A program made the position numbers and the translations under genes. 64,000 nt of DNA from Bacteroidota bacterium (GTDB lineage Bacteria; Bacteroidota; Bacteroidia; UKL13-3), in assembly GCA_040388375.1 (NCBI GenBank), contig JAZKBU010000004.1, positions 391,567-455,566 on the forward strand, given 5' to 3'. The notes below the pieces were generated by a model. The model searched no databases, was not told where the DNA came from, and saw only the letters and a program-made list of their open reading frames with translations. Within the stretch, counting starts at the first letter, position 1, and each line of letters begins with the position of its first letter. Positions 28,190 to 37,600 of the stretch are shown one piece after another.

Positions 28190-29230
28190 ATGAATAAATA
28201 TTGCCTTTATATTTTAGTTGTTTGTTTTGCTTTAACTGCGTGCGATAAGCCACCACAAACAAAGGCAATTCAAACCTTGCCTGACTCTACGTTGGGAGGT
28301 GTTTTTATTGTAAATGAAGGTAACTATACCCAAAGCAACGCTACTTTAGGTTTTATAGACTATAGCACCAATAAAACATACGATAATGTTTTTGAAAGCA
28401 AAAATAACAGGAAGCTGGGCGATGTTTTTCAGTCAATGACTGTTATAAACGATAATGCCTATTTGGTTATTAATAATTCAGGTAAAGTAGAAGTAATCAA
28501 TGCCAAAACATTTCAGTCAGTAAATACCATTAAAGGCTTACGCTCCCCGCGTTATATTTGCAAAACAAGCTACAACAAAATATACGTGAGCGATTTATAT
28601 GCAAACAAAATCTCCGTAGTTGATTTAAGCACTTATGAAACCACCAAAACCATTGATTTATTTGGATGGAGCGAAGAAATGATTTCGTATAAAGGGAAAA
28701 CTTATGTAACCAATGTTAAAACAAACCACATAAGTATTATTGATGAATTAACCGACCAGATTACAGATAGTATAGCAACACCGTTTGCACCCAAAAGCAT
28801 CGTACAGGATTCAGCCCATAATTTATGGATACTCTGTGGCGATGTGAATGCTACGGATAAAAAACATTTTATAGTTCAGATAGATATCAATACACAATCC
28901 ATTATACATCAATGGCAGATAACAACTCCACAAACAGCTGCCAGTAAACTACACATAAACAAAGCGGGCAATACCCTGTTTTGGATAGATGAAGGTATTT
29001 TTAAAATGGGTATTTACGAGCAGCAGTTACCTACACAGGCATTTATTGAAAAAGCAGGCAGGCTTTTTTATGGGTTTAATATTGACAATAAGCGTAACCA
29101 GATATGGGTTAGCGATGTAAAAGATTTTAATACCACCAGCGATATATACCGCTACGACCTGAATGGAAGTTTAATAGAGAAACTAAACGGAGGGAAAATA
29201 ACAAGCGATTTTTACTTTTATGCAGATTAG
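28190..29230 (+). CDS. BtuG-like beta-propeller lipoprotein (YncE/DUF5074 family)
   Basis: The 346-aa lipoprotein has its acyl cysteine at C18 (FALTAC). The rest is a YncE-like propeller of repeated blades such as VEVINAKTFQSVNTIKG, ISVVDLSTYETTKTIDL and ISIIDELTDQITDSI. In Bacteroides, BtuG proteins of this fold bind B12 very tightly at the cell surface and cap BtuB. The riboswitch-controlled BtuB-like gene upstream supports the same job here. The neighbouring genes are within 3 bp on both sides. Blade-family resemblance alone would not prove B12 binding. Confidence 0.78.
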   Translation: MNKYCLYILVVCFALTACDKPPQTKAIQTLPDSTLGGVFIVNEGNYTQSNATLGFIDYSTNKTYDNVFESKNNRKLGDVFQSMTVINDNAYLVINNSGKVEVINAKTFQSVNTIKGLRSPRYICKTSYNKIYVSDLYANKISVVDLSTYETTKTIDLFGWSEEMISYKGKTYVTNVKTNHISIIDELTDQITDSIATPFAPKSIVQDSAHNLWILCGDVNATDKKHFIVQIDINTQSIIHQWQITTPQTAASKLHINKAGNTLFWIDEGIFKMGIYEQQLPTQAFIEKAGRLFYGFNIDNKRNQIWVSDVKDFNTTSDIYRYDLNGSLIEKLNGGKITSDFYFYAD

Positions 29231-29232
29231 AG

Positions 29233-29427
29233 ATGGCAAATCGAATTAATGAAGATATAAAAGCCAATAAATTACCTGCCAAAAATGAATTAAAAGAAGG
29301 AGAACATTTTTATTTTAATGAACAGGGCTATATGGTTTTTACCGAGGCCTATCACAAATTACGTGGTTACTGTTGTGGCAATGGCTGTAAGCATTGCCCG
29401 TATAATCATAAAAACGTTCAGTTTTAA
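29233..29427 (+). CDS. Small Cys-rich protein, DUF5522 family
   Basis: The 64-aa protein has a C-terminal cluster YCCGNGCKHCPY with four closely spaced cysteines, typical of DUF5522 and likely to bind a metal. It has no signal peptide and so is cytoplasmic. It begins 2 bp after the BtuG-like gene and is the last gene of that operon. Its function is unknown; a link to corrinoid use is only positional, since the family also occurs elsewhere. Confidence 0.8.
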   Translation: MANRINEDIKANKLPAKNELKEGEHFYFNEQGYMVFTEAYHKLRGYCCGNGCKHCPYNHKNVQF

Positions 29428-29509
29428 TTTTGTAAAATTACCTGCGGCCTTTTTGTAAGCAGTTGTATTTTAATGAATAATCAGTATTTTGCAAATCTAA
29501 TTATTCATC

Positions 29510-31873
29510 ATGAAGAGATATTTTACAATTACTTTATTAAGTTTACTTTTAGTTGGTACAAACCCATTGTTTGCACAAAGAAGCAACTGTGGCGTTTCAC
29601 CGGAACCCAATACATTTACCCAAAAAGACGGAAGTGAAATTACCGTATTAGCTTACGGAAACGAACAAGAACATTATTTAGAAACAAAAGATGGTTATAC
29701 CATTTTAGCCAATAGTGAAGGTGTTTTTGAATATGCTACTATTGATAACACTGGTAATTTAGTACCAAGCGGCATAAAAGCCAATAACAAAGTTACCTTT
29801 AAAGGCAAAGCAACACCTGAAAAACACCTGCGTTACAGCCATAGCCAAAAAGCTATTTTAGCTGAAATATTTACGCAATTAGAATCAAAACCAGGTTTAG
29901 GCAAAAAAGCACCACAAGGATTCCCCAATAAAGGAGTTAATAAAGTTTGTGTACTGTTAATTCAATATCCTGATTTGTTGGCTACCATTGATAAAACGGT
30001 ATACCAGAATTTATTTAACCAAGTAAACTATACATCAACAGGTAGTTTTAGAGATTATTATTTAAAAACATCATACGGGCAGTTAACCTTAAACAGCGAT
30101 GTATATGGTTGGTACACGGCAGATAATGGCTATAAATTTTACGGAAAAAACAATGTTAACTATTCAGCAAATACACGTGCTTTAGTACGCGATGCAGTAG
30201 AATCAGCAGATTCTGCAGGAGTAGATTTTTCTGCATATGACAATGATTTAGATGGAGAAGTGGATGGATTGCTTATACTACACTCAGGTATTGGAGCAGA
30301 AGAACAAAGCGCACCTAATGCCAACGATTATATTTGGAGTTTTAGAAGCAGTTTAGGTTCAGGTTCGGTGGTTACCAACGCAGGCGTTAGTGTTAATTCA
30401 TATTGTATGTTTCCCGAAAAAAGATACAATGGTGGATCATATACGGCAGTAGGTATAGGTGTAATTAGCCACGAGTTTGGACATATACTTGATTTACCCG
30501 ATTTATACAGTACACAAAGCAGAGGTGAGGGAGCAGGTAACTTTACCAATATGGCCGGTGGTCCGTGGTTAAACAATGAAAAAACACCTTGCCTTTTTGA
30601 TGCTTGGAGTAAAAGCGTAATGGAGTGGTTACAACCAACCGTTATTTCGCAAAATGGTACGTACACTATTAAAAAAGCAGCAGTTGACTCTAACTTCTGC
30701 TATAGAATTAATACCCCTAAAGCCAATGAGTATTTCTTGTTAGAAAACAAACAGCTAAAAGGCTTTGACCGCTACATACCCGGAAAAGGTTTAGCTATCT
30801 GGCATATCAATACCAATACCGCCCGTTTACTTTCGCAAGGTGGGGGTAATAATGTAAACAACGATACTTCCAAATACGGAATGGGTTTAGTGCAGGCAGA
30901 CGGATTAAGAGGCTTGGAAAAAGCAACCAACAGGGGTGATGGAGGCGATTTATTTCCGGGTACAACAACTAATAGAAGCTTTAGCGGCACTACCAACCCT
31001 TCATCAGCATTATATCCTACAACAAGTGGTGGTGTAAGAGCATCTTCAAATGTAGTTATATCAAACATAACGCTGAATGCAGATAGCTCTATTACCTTTA
31101 CTTTAGGCAATAAAGCCTCCGCTTCATACAGTGCAGCCAGCTTAAATGGTTGTGTTCCGTATACTGTTACCTTAAATAACAACTCGTTATTTGCCAATAA
31201 ATACAAATGGATTTTTGCCGATAGCATTGGAGAAAGCAGTGAAACCAATCCTACACACGTATTTACGCAAAAAGGAAGCTATAAAGTAACTCTTTATGTG
31301 TTAGATTCAATTGACAATATTGTTGATTCAAACAGTCAAACATTTGTTATCAATGAAAGTCCTAAAGCAGCCGCTTTAATTAACAGATTGGGACCAGATT
31401 CATTCCTGTTAACCAACACTTCAACCAATTATGATTTTGTTACCTGGCGTTTTGGTTCAAGCAGTAACAGCAGCCAGGAACCTGTTATTTTAAAAGCATC
31501 AAGTCCAGGAAAAATGTCGGCTATGCTTATTGCTTACAAAGCTACTTGTACCGATACTTTTAACTTTGAATTAGATATTTACAACCTCGGTATTAATGAG
31601 TTCAGCTTATTGCAAAATGTATCTGTTTTTCCAAATCCATTTACAAACCAGTTAATGGTTGACATAGAATCATTGTCGAGCGGTGATGCAACAGTAACCA
31701 TGAGCAATATTATTGGCCAGCAAATATTTGCCAAAGAAATAGCTTTAAGCAAAGGTAAAAACACCCTTGATTTGAGCAACGAAATAGGTACGCAAATGCA
31801 AGGCACTTACTTTTTAACAATAAGAGCAAATGATAGCTTTTTTGTTTATAAGGTTCTTAAAATCAACAGATAG
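29510..31873 (+). CDS. Secreted M6-family metalloprotease with PKD domain and T9SS sorting domain
   Basis: The 787-aa protein has a signal peptide (1-22), an immune-inhibitor-A/M6 peptidase domain (about 140-530) with zinc motif HEFGH at 321-325 followed by DLPDLY, a PKD-like domain (about 540-625) and a T9SS type A domain at the end (FPNPFTNQL onward). It should be exported through the T9SS as an extracellular zinc endopeptidase. It starts 82 bp after the DUF5522 gene with a near-consensus -7 box (TATTTTG), so it probably has its own promoter. A weak GTGCC/GGCAC hairpin follows the stop. Confidence 0.9.
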   Translation: MKRYFTITLLSLLLVGTNPLFAQRSNCGVSPEPNTFTQKDGSEITVLAYGNEQEHYLETKDGYTILANSEGVFEYATIDNTGNLVPSGIKANNKVTFKGKATPEKHLRYSHSQKAILAEIFTQLESKPGLGKKAPQGFPNKGVNKVCVLLIQYPDLLATIDKTVYQNLFNQVNYTSTGSFRDYYLKTSYGQLTLNSDVYGWYTADNGYKFYGKNNVNYSANTRALVRDAVESADSAGVDFSAYDNDLDGEVDGLLILHSGIGAEEQSAPNANDYIWSFRSSLGSGSVVTNAGVSVNSYCMFPEKRYNGGSYTAVGIGVISHEFGHILDLPDLYSTQSRGEGAGNFTNMAGGPWLNNEKTPCLFDAWSKSVMEWLQPTVISQNGTYTIKKAAVDSNFCYRINTPKANEYFLLENKQLKGFDRYIPGKGLAIWHINTNTARLLSQGGGNNVNNDTSKYGMGLVQADGLRGLEKATNRGDGGDLFPGTTTNRSFSGTTNPSSALYPTTSGGVRASSNVVISNITLNADSSITFTLGNKASASYSAASLNGCVPYTVTLNNNSLFANKYKWIFADSIGESSETNPTHVFTQKGSYKVTLYVLDSIDNIVDSNSQTFVINESPKAAALINRLGPDSFLLTNTSTNYDFVTWRFGSSSNSSQEPVILKASSPGKMSAMLIAYKATCTDTFNFELDIYNLGINEFSLLQNVSVFPNPFTNQLMVDIESLSSGDATVTMSNIIGQQIFAKEIALSKGKNTLDLSNEIGTQMQGTYFLTIRANDSFFVYKVLKINR

Positions 31874-32093
31874 TAAAATAGTTTATTGAAAAGTGCCGAT
31901 TTAAGAAGTTTGGCACGAAAAAATAATAGAAATTTTATTATACTATAAGATTTTGTCTTTCAGTGCTTAATAAATTAATATAGAAAACAATTTTAAATTT
32001 ATATGGTTAAATGATTAAAAGGCTGTAAAATTATACGACATTTGCAAGTCAATTTTTAAACGTTTAATTAAGTAAAGAGGGAATATTTAAGCC

Positions 32094-32957
32094 ATGAGGC
32101 AACTAAAAATAAGCAAACAATTTACCAATCGCGAAAGCAAATCGTTAGACAAATACCTTAACGAGATAAGCAAAGTTCCGATGATAGATGCGCAAGAAGA
32201 AGTAGAGCTTGCAAGGAGAATTAGAGAAGGAGATCAGGTAGCTTTGGAGCGTTTAGTAAATGCCAACTTACGTTTTGTGGTTTCCGTTTCAAAACAATAC
32301 CAAAACCAAGGTTTAACCTTAGGCGATTTAATTAATGAAGGAAATCTTGGATTAATTAAAGCAGCTAAACGTTTTGATGAAACCCGTGGATTTAAGTTTA
32401 TTTCTTATGCCGTTTGGTGGATTCGTCAATCTATTTTACAGGCATTGGCAGACCAAAGCCGTATTGTTCGTTTACCTTTAAATAAAGTAGGTTCAATTGG
32501 TCGTATTGGAAACACTGCGGCTAAATTAGAGCAAGAATTAGAGCGTGAACCAACAGTAGAAGAAATTGCTGTTGCGATGGATATTCCGATTTTGGAAGTA
32601 GAAAACGCATTAAGAAGCACAGGTCGCCATTTATCAATTGATGCACCTTTAACAGAAGGAGAAGACAATACATTATTAGGTATATTAGATAGCAATGATG
32701 AGCCTCGTCCCGATGTACAGTTAATCAACGAGTCATTACAAAAAGAAATTAACCGCGTTATTTCTACTTTAAGCGAAAAAGAGAAAGACGTATTGAAATT
32801 CTATTATGGTTTAGACGGAGGCCCTGCACACACTTTAGAAGATATTAGCGAGAAAATAGGCTTAACCCGTGAACGCGTGCGCCAAATCAAAGAAAAAGCA
32901 CTACGCAGGTTACGTAAATCATCGAAAAGCAAAATTTTAAAAACATATTTAGGCTAA
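32094..32957 (+). CDS. rpoD: RNA polymerase primary sigma factor
   Basis: The 287-aa sigma-70 protein lacks the long region 1.1 of enterobacterial RpoD, as do the primary sigma factors of Bacteroidota. Region 1.2 ([13 protein letters not shown]), region 2 ([18 protein letters not shown] and [14 protein letters not shown]), region 3 and region 4.2 ([28 protein letters not shown] in part) are all present. This family recognises the TTG/TAnnTTTG promoters seen elsewhere in the window. It is monocistronic, with a 220-bp leader region and a strong terminator. Confidence 0.95.
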   Translation: MRQLKISKQFTNRESKSLDKYLNEISKVPMIDAQEEVELARRIREGDQVALERLVNANLRFVVSVSKQYQNQGLTLGDLINEGNLGLIKAAKRFDETRGFKFISYAVWWIRQSILQALADQSRIVRLPLNKVGSIGRIGNTAAKLEQELEREPTVEEIAVAMDIPILEVENALRSTGRHLSIDAPLTEGEDNTLLGILDSNDEPRPDVQLINESLQKEINRVISTLSEKEKDVLKFYYGLDGGPAHTLEDISEKIGLTRERVRQIKEKALRRLRKSSKSKILKTYLG

Positions 32958-32981
32958 TCATATTTGTGTTAGTTTAACATC

Positions 32982-33010
32982 AATCCCAATTGTATTTTGC
33001 AATTGGGATT
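32982..33010 (+). terminator. Terminator of rpoD
   Basis: AATCCCAATTG and CAATTGGGATT form a perfect 11-bp stem with a 7-nt loop and a following T run. Confidence 0.9.
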
Positions 33011-33035
33011 TTTTTATTTTAATACCCCCTACATT

Positions 33036-35051
33036 ATGGAAACTACGCATAAATACACCAACGCATTAATCCATGCATCCAGTCCTTATTTATTACAACA
33101 TGCACACAACCCTGTAAACTGGTTAGAGTGGAATGATGAAACACTGGCTTTGGCCCAAAAGCAGGATAAAATGTTGCTGGTGAGCATAGGTTACTCCGCT
33201 TGCCATTGGTGTCATGTAATGGAGCATGAGAGCTTTGAGAACGAAGAAGTAGCTGCCATTATGAACGAGCATTTTATATGCATAAAAGTAGACAGGGAAG
33301 AGCGCCCCGATATTGACCAGATATATATGGATGCCGTACAACTGCTAACAGGGCAGGGAGGCTGGCCTTTAAACTGCTTTGCATTGCCTAACGGACAACC
33401 TTTGCATGGTGGAACATACTTTCCTATGGAACGATGGAAACAAACCTTGCTTTCCATAGCTGATTTTTATAAAACAAAAAAAGACGAAGCTTATGGCTTT
33501 GCCGATGATTTAACCAATGGCATAAAAAAGTTAGATGTTATTTTACCCAACAATGAAACAAGCATAAAGGTAGAAACCATAGAAAAAGCCGTACATGACT
33601 GGAGCAGTAATTTCGATTTAAATTTAGGCGGTTATGTATGGTCGCCCAAGTTCCCTATGCCTAATAACTGGCAGTTTTATTTACAGTTTTACAAGCACTC
33701 AAAAGATAAATTATATTTACAGGCCGTAACCGAAACCCTGAATGGAATGGCCAATGGCGGTATATTTGACCAGATAGCAGGTGGCTTTGCCCGTTACAGC
33801 ACCGATGTATATTGGAAAGCACCTCACTTTGAAAAAATGCTTTACGATAACGGACAATTAATGGGCTTATATGCAGAAGCCTATCAATTAACCCATAACG
33901 AGCTGTACCGCGATGTGGTATATAAAACCCACCATTTCATCAGCTATGAGCTGACCCACGCTACGGGTTTGTTTTATTCTGCTTTAGATGCCGATAGCGA
34001 AGGCGTGGAAGGCAAATATTATATATGGACCAAAACAGAGCTGCAACAATTATTAGGCGATAAAGAACCCTTGTTTAGCCTGTATTATTCCGTTGATGCC
34101 TATGGCAATTGGGAGCATGGAGCCAATATATTGTATAAAACACGCAGTGCCGAAGAGTTAGAGCAGCTTACGGGTAAAGACATAGCAGCTATTGAAGCAA
34201 CCATACAGCAGTGCAATATTATTTTGGTACAGGAACGCAACAAGCGCGTAAAGCCCGGCTTGGATGATAAAATAATAACCAGTTGGAATGCCTTAATGGT
34301 AAGCGGCTATTGCCAGGCTTACAAAGCGTTTAACGATGTAGCTTTTTACAACGCAGCCCACAAGGCTATAGATGGTCTACTAGATGAGCTTTGGGTAGAT
34401 AAAACCCTGTACCGCATTTATAAAAATGGCAAGATAAGTATACCTGCTTTTGCCGAAGATTACGCCTGCTTATGTAAAGCCTTCATTGATTTTTACCAGA
34501 TAAGCTTTGACGAAAAATACCTGCATAAAGCCAATGAGCTGATGCAATTAAGCATTGCCTGTTTTTACGATGAAACCCAACAATTGTTTTACTTTAAATC
34601 AAATACCGATAAAGCATTGGTAGCCCGTAAGCTTGATTTAAACGATGATGTAATACCTAGTGCCAACAGCACCTTTGCACATTGCTTACAGGCACTGGCT
34701 TATTATTTTGATAATACCGAATACGAAAAAATGCTACAGCAAATGTTGCTGCTGGTACAAAGTAAATTTGCCAAAAGCACCAGTGGTTATACTAACTGGA
34801 TGCAGGTATGTTTAAACCAACTACAAGGCGTAAAACAAATAGTAGTAGCAGGAGCCGATGCCAGGGATGTAATAAAGCAACTGCAACAACCATACAGGCC
34901 CCATACTTTATTTGCTATAGCCACCGCTGAATCCACCATTCCGTTGGTACAGGATAAGCCTTTGGTAGCCGATAAAACCGCTATATATGTTTGCACCGAT
35001 AAAACATGTGCCTTACCTGTTTTTAGTGCAGATGAGGTGGGTGTTAAATAA
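33036..35051 (+). CDS. Thioredoxin-fold DUF255 protein (YyaL/spermatogenesis-associated protein 20 family)
   Basis: The 671-aa protein starts at [11 protein letters not shown]; an open frame from 32997 would begin inside the rpoD terminator. The N-terminal thioredoxin domain has the family's SACHWCHVM motif (C56 and C59) and the [13 protein letters not shown] segment. The rest resembles an alpha/alpha six-barrel of glycosidase type ([32 protein letters not shown]). Function is not established. The last 101 bp have a decayed direct copy 684 bp downstream. The stop overlaps an ATG of the next frame, though I start the next gene 24 bp later. Confidence 0.9.
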   Translation: METTHKYTNALIHASSPYLLQHAHNPVNWLEWNDETLALAQKQDKMLLVSIGYSACHWCHVMEHESFENEEVAAIMNEHFICIKVDREERPDIDQIYMDAVQLLTGQGGWPLNCFALPNGQPLHGGTYFPMERWKQTLLSIADFYKTKKDEAYGFADDLTNGIKKLDVILPNNETSIKVETIEKAVHDWSSNFDLNLGGYVWSPKFPMPNNWQFYLQFYKHSKDKLYLQAVTETLNGMANGGIFDQIAGGFARYSTDVYWKAPHFEKMLYDNGQLMGLYAEAYQLTHNELYRDVVYKTHHFISYELTHATGLFYSALDADSEGVEGKYYIWTKTELQQLLGDKEPLFSLYYSVDAYGNWEHGANILYKTRSAEELEQLTGKDIAAIEATIQQCNIILVQERNKRVKPGLDDKIITSWNALMVSGYCQAYKAFNDVAFYNAAHKAIDGLLDELWVDKTLYRIYKNGKISIPAFAEDYACLCKAFIDFYQISFDEKYLHKANELMQLSIACFYDETQQLFYFKSNTDKALVARKLDLNDDVIPSANSTFAHCLQALAYYFDNTEYEKMLQQMLLLVQSKFAKSTSGYTNWMQVCLNQLQGVKQIVVAGADARDVIKQLQQPYRPHTLFAIATAESTIPLVQDKPLVADKTAIYVCTDKTCALPVFSADEVGVK

Positions 35052-35054
35052 TGA
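34954..35054 (+). repeat. Direct repeat, intact copy (3' end of the DUF255 gene)
   Basis: Bases 34954-35054 align without gaps to 35638-35738 at an offset of 684 bp. I count 12 differences in 101 positions. This copy holds the last 32 codons of the DUF255 gene and its stop. Confidence 0.92.
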
Positions 35055-35074
35055 TAAGTTTAAAAGAGAAGAAT

Positions 35075-35632
35075 ATGAAATACATTTTGATAACCATTTT
35101 AATCGCAAGTACTTTTATGGCGTGCGAAAAAGATAAAGAAATTAGTGATAATCCAACACCTATAAATAATCTTATTAATAATGCAAGCTTTGAAATTAAT
35201 GGGAAAGGGAGTGTGAACGGCTGGAATTTAGTGAAGGACTTTAGAACTTTTCCTGATACTTTTTCAAATACAGTCCCAGTAGGTGGAGGGCAATTTTCAC
35301 TGCGGTTGGAGGGCACAAAGGATGTTAAGTGGAATCCATATGCTGAAACCTATATAACTAATATCTCAGGAAAAAAAATCATTTCACTTTCAGCATATAT
35401 AAGGTCACTATATGGTGGACAGGATATTTATCTTTCTTTATACCATATAAGGGGAGGCCAGGTAATTGATAGTAAATCTGATTCCCATCTGGCTTTTAAC
35501 GACTGGAAAAAATTCAGCGTGATAGACACGCTTTCTTTGCAGAACCAAGACTCATTAAGAGTAAAAATTATGCAAAGCACCAGCCAAAACAGTGGAGCAT
35601 ATATTGACTTGGTTGAATTGACAACCAATTAG
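35075..35632 (+). CDS. Small lipoprotein of unknown function, inserted between two DUF255 tails
   Basis: The 185-aa protein has a lipoprotein signal with C17 (FMAC) and a beta-rich body. The body contains NNASFEINGKGSVNGWN and a GGGQFSLRLEG segment, resembling carbohydrate-binding-like jelly-roll domains. No catalytic motif is seen. I use the ATG at 35075; the open frame from 35051 adds MISLKEKN ahead of the signal. Lysine-rich, AT-rich codon use contrasts with the DUF255 gene before it. Its position between the intact and the decayed copy of that gene's tail marks it as a later arrival. Confidence 0.72.
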   Translation: MKYILITILIASTFMACEKDKEISDNPTPINNLINNASFEINGKGSVNGWNLVKDFRTFPDTFSNTVPVGGGQFSLRLEGTKDVKWNPYAETYITNISGKKIISLSAYIRSLYGGQDIYLSLYHIRGGQVIDSKSDSHLAFNDWKKFSVIDTLSLQNQDSLRVKIMQSTSQNSGAYIDLVELTTN

Positions 35633-35637
35633 AACCA

Positions 35638-35738
35638 ATAAACCTTTGGTAGCCGGTAAAACTGCTATATATGTTTGCACGGATAAAATAGGTGCATTGC
35701 CTGTTTTTAGTGTGGATGAGGTGGGTGTTGAATAGTGA
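35638..35738 (+). pseudogene. Decayed duplicate of the 3' end of the DUF255 gene
   Basis: This gene-less stretch reads in one frame as [17 protein letters not shown] and onward to DEVGVE and a TAG stop. It is nearly the same as the C-terminus of the DUF255 protein ([17 protein letters not shown] to DEVGVK). There is no start codon and no upstream part of the gene, so it is a remnant. It shows that the DUF255 tail was duplicated around the lipoprotein gene. Confidence 0.9.
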
Positions 35739-35813
35739 CTAAAAAGATTATTATTGAGTAATAAAAAACTATCGAGTAGTGTGTATAAAAAGTAACCTAA
35801 TTAAGACGACACC

Positions 35814-36365
35814 ATGACAATAGAAGAAAATCCGTTTTATCATAAAAAAGGTGACTATGAGTCTCGCAAAGACCTTTTAATTCATTATTTAAAAGTGCTG
35901 CATGAAAGTAATAAACCTATAACATTTAGCGACCTTTTCCTTGATAATATGCCTGGAGGAGGAATGCCTGAATTTGAATCTGTAATGACAGAACTTGAAA
36001 CTAAAAATTGGATTATCAAGACTGAAAAAGATGGTGGACCAGTTCCCGGACTACCATTTCATCGTAAAGTTGACAAAAGATATTCTATAAGTTTGGAAGG
36101 TGTTGAGTATTTAGCAGCAGTTGGCCTTATAGACGATAAACATAAGAATACTATGGACAATAAGTACCAAAACATTACAAACTATGGTAACATGGTTGTT
36201 GGTGACAACCCTAAAGAAGTAAATCAAACCTCTTCCAACTTTGAAATTAATCCTAAATATAATAAGACCAAGCCGGACAATATGAATAAAATAGCTACTA
36301 TAGTTGGTATTGTTTTGACTATTGTTGGATTAATTATTGGTTATTTACAATTGGTAAAATCCTAG
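35814..36365 (+). CDS. Unknown protein: winged-helix-like N-terminus and C-terminal membrane anchor
   Basis: The 183-aa protein is not one I recognise. Residues 1-115 look like a winged-helix domain (ESRKDLLIHYLKVLHE, then LSLEGVEYLAAVGL-type ends). Residues 120-150 are an Asn-rich linker. Residues 157-178 form one hydrophobic helix followed by a lysine-containing tail, a tail anchor. A DNA- or protein-binding domain held at the membrane is inferred. The DUF2971 gene follows 43 bp later on the same strand and may be its partner. The pair lies in the accessory stretch after the duplicated DUF255 tail. Confidence 0.65.
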   Translation: MTIEENPFYHKKGDYESRKDLLIHYLKVLHESNKPITFSDLFLDNMPGGGMPEFESVMTELETKNWIIKTEKDGGPVPGLPFHRKVDKRYSISLEGVEYLAAVGLIDDKHKNTMDNKYQNITNYGNMVVGDNPKEVNQTSSNFEINPKYNKTKPDNMNKIATIVGIVLTIVGLIIGYLQLVKS

Positions 36366-36408
36366 TAAAAGAAGTATAGTAACACTAAAAAACTTGATTT
36401 CAAGGACC

Positions 36409-37485
36409 ATGAAACTTTATAAATACAGACCTTTATCGGAATTTTTATTCAAGGAATTATACTATCAAGAAATTTACTTTGCATCATATAATGAATTAAA
36501 TGACCCATTGGATTTAAAGGCTAAAATTGATTTTACAACTAATGATATTAAACAAATTTCAAATTTGCTTAAAGTAATGTTCAAGACGTCTTTTAAGATG
36601 AATTTTGAATCCATTTCACATTCAGAAGAAGAAAATAACAAATCATTGTATAAATTTAATACAAATAATGTTTCAAAGAATAAACTTCAAAAGGAAATAT
36701 TTAAACAATTACAGGAAATTAAAACACCAAATGAAATAATCACAATCTATGAACTTGAACAGGTTTTAAAGAGTACCACAAGTAGTCTTAATTTCGAATT
36801 TGATATAGAAAATTTTAAAAAAGAAATAAATAGGTTGACTATAAAATTTTTGGCAAACAGTTATACAACATGCTTTTCTGAAAATAATGATAATCCATTG
36901 ATGTGGTCACATTATGCTAGTAAACATTCTGGTATTTGCATTGAATTCTCATTACCATCTGAAGGTTTATTTCCATACAGAATGATAGGGAAAAGAGAAA
37001 CAAATGAAGAAAAATACAAAAGTAAAGCCTCCGAGTGGAGTGTAAAAGAACTTGTTTACTCAGGTCGTTTAAAAAAAGTAACTTATGAAGAAGAACAACC
37101 ATATATTAATTTTTTTGACTTTTTTCCCGTTTTTGATAATGAGTACGATTGTGATTTAATAGGATTATCCAAAAGTTGGACACATGGGTTTGCTTACGAA
37201 CTAGAAAATATTTTTTCTATCAAAACAAACCCATGGAAATATGAAAATGAATGGCGGGCTATTGAGATAAATTTCGGTGATTCTAAGGAACCTGAAGATA
37301 GAATACGCCATTATCCCATTGAATGTTTAAGTGCAATTTATTTTGGGTGTAATACTCCTGAAAATGTAAAAAATAGGATTTATAAAATTTTTAATAGATG
37401 GAGCAAAACTATTCAGTTTTATGACTGTGAAATAGTTTCTGGCAAACTTATGGAATTTAGAGAATGGCAGCACCTTGACGAGTAA
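36409..37485 (+). CDS. DUF2971 family protein
   Basis: The 358-aa protein opens with MKLYKYRPLSE and has the DUF2971 hallmarks NPLMWSHYASKHSGICIEF, WKYENEWRAIE and SAIYFGCN. The biochemical function of the family is unknown. Homologues are scattered and often lie in variable islands. I chose the ATG at 36409; the frame can start at a TTG at 36394, which adds five residues. The gene is very AT-rich and Asn/Lys-rich compared with the flanking housekeeping genes, consistent with transfer. It ends at a strong bidirectional terminator. Confidence 0.82.
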   Translation: MKLYKYRPLSEFLFKELYYQEIYFASYNELNDPLDLKAKIDFTTNDIKQISNLLKVMFKTSFKMNFESISHSEEENNKSLYKFNTNNVSKNKLQKEIFKQLQEIKTPNEIITIYELEQVLKSTTSSLNFEFDIENFKKEINRLTIKFLANSYTTCFSENNDNPLMWSHYASKHSGICIEFSLPSEGLFPYRMIGKRETNEEKYKSKASEWSVKELVYSGRLKKVTYEEEQPYINFFDFFPVFDNEYDCDLIGLSKSWTHGFAYELENIFSIKTNPWKYENEWRAIEINFGDSKEPEDRIRHYPIECLSAIYFGCNTPENVKNRIYKIFNRWSKTIQFYDCEIVSGKLMEFREWQHLDE

Positions 37486-37536
37486 CCTGCAATTTTTATG
37501 GTTAGCAAAGCATTCTACTAGATATGATATAAAACA

Positions 37537-37567
37537 AAAAAGCTACTCCATTACAGAGTAGCTTTTT
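37537..37567. terminator. Bidirectional terminator between the DUF2971 gene and the 238-aa gene
   Basis: AAAAAGCTACTC and GAGTAGCTTTTT form a perfect 12-bp stem with a CATTACA loop. A and T runs flank it on both strands. Confidence 0.88.
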
Positions 37568-37600
37568 GTTTTCAATTATGCACTATTCAAGTTTTAACCC

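Noticed and set aside
31893..31916. GTGCC/GGCAC hairpin as terminator of the M6 protease gene
   Set aside because: Only five base pairs, a long loop and no U tract.
36394..36408. TTG start for the DUF2971 protein
   Set aside because: The ATG 15 bp later gives the usual MKLYKYR opening of the family.
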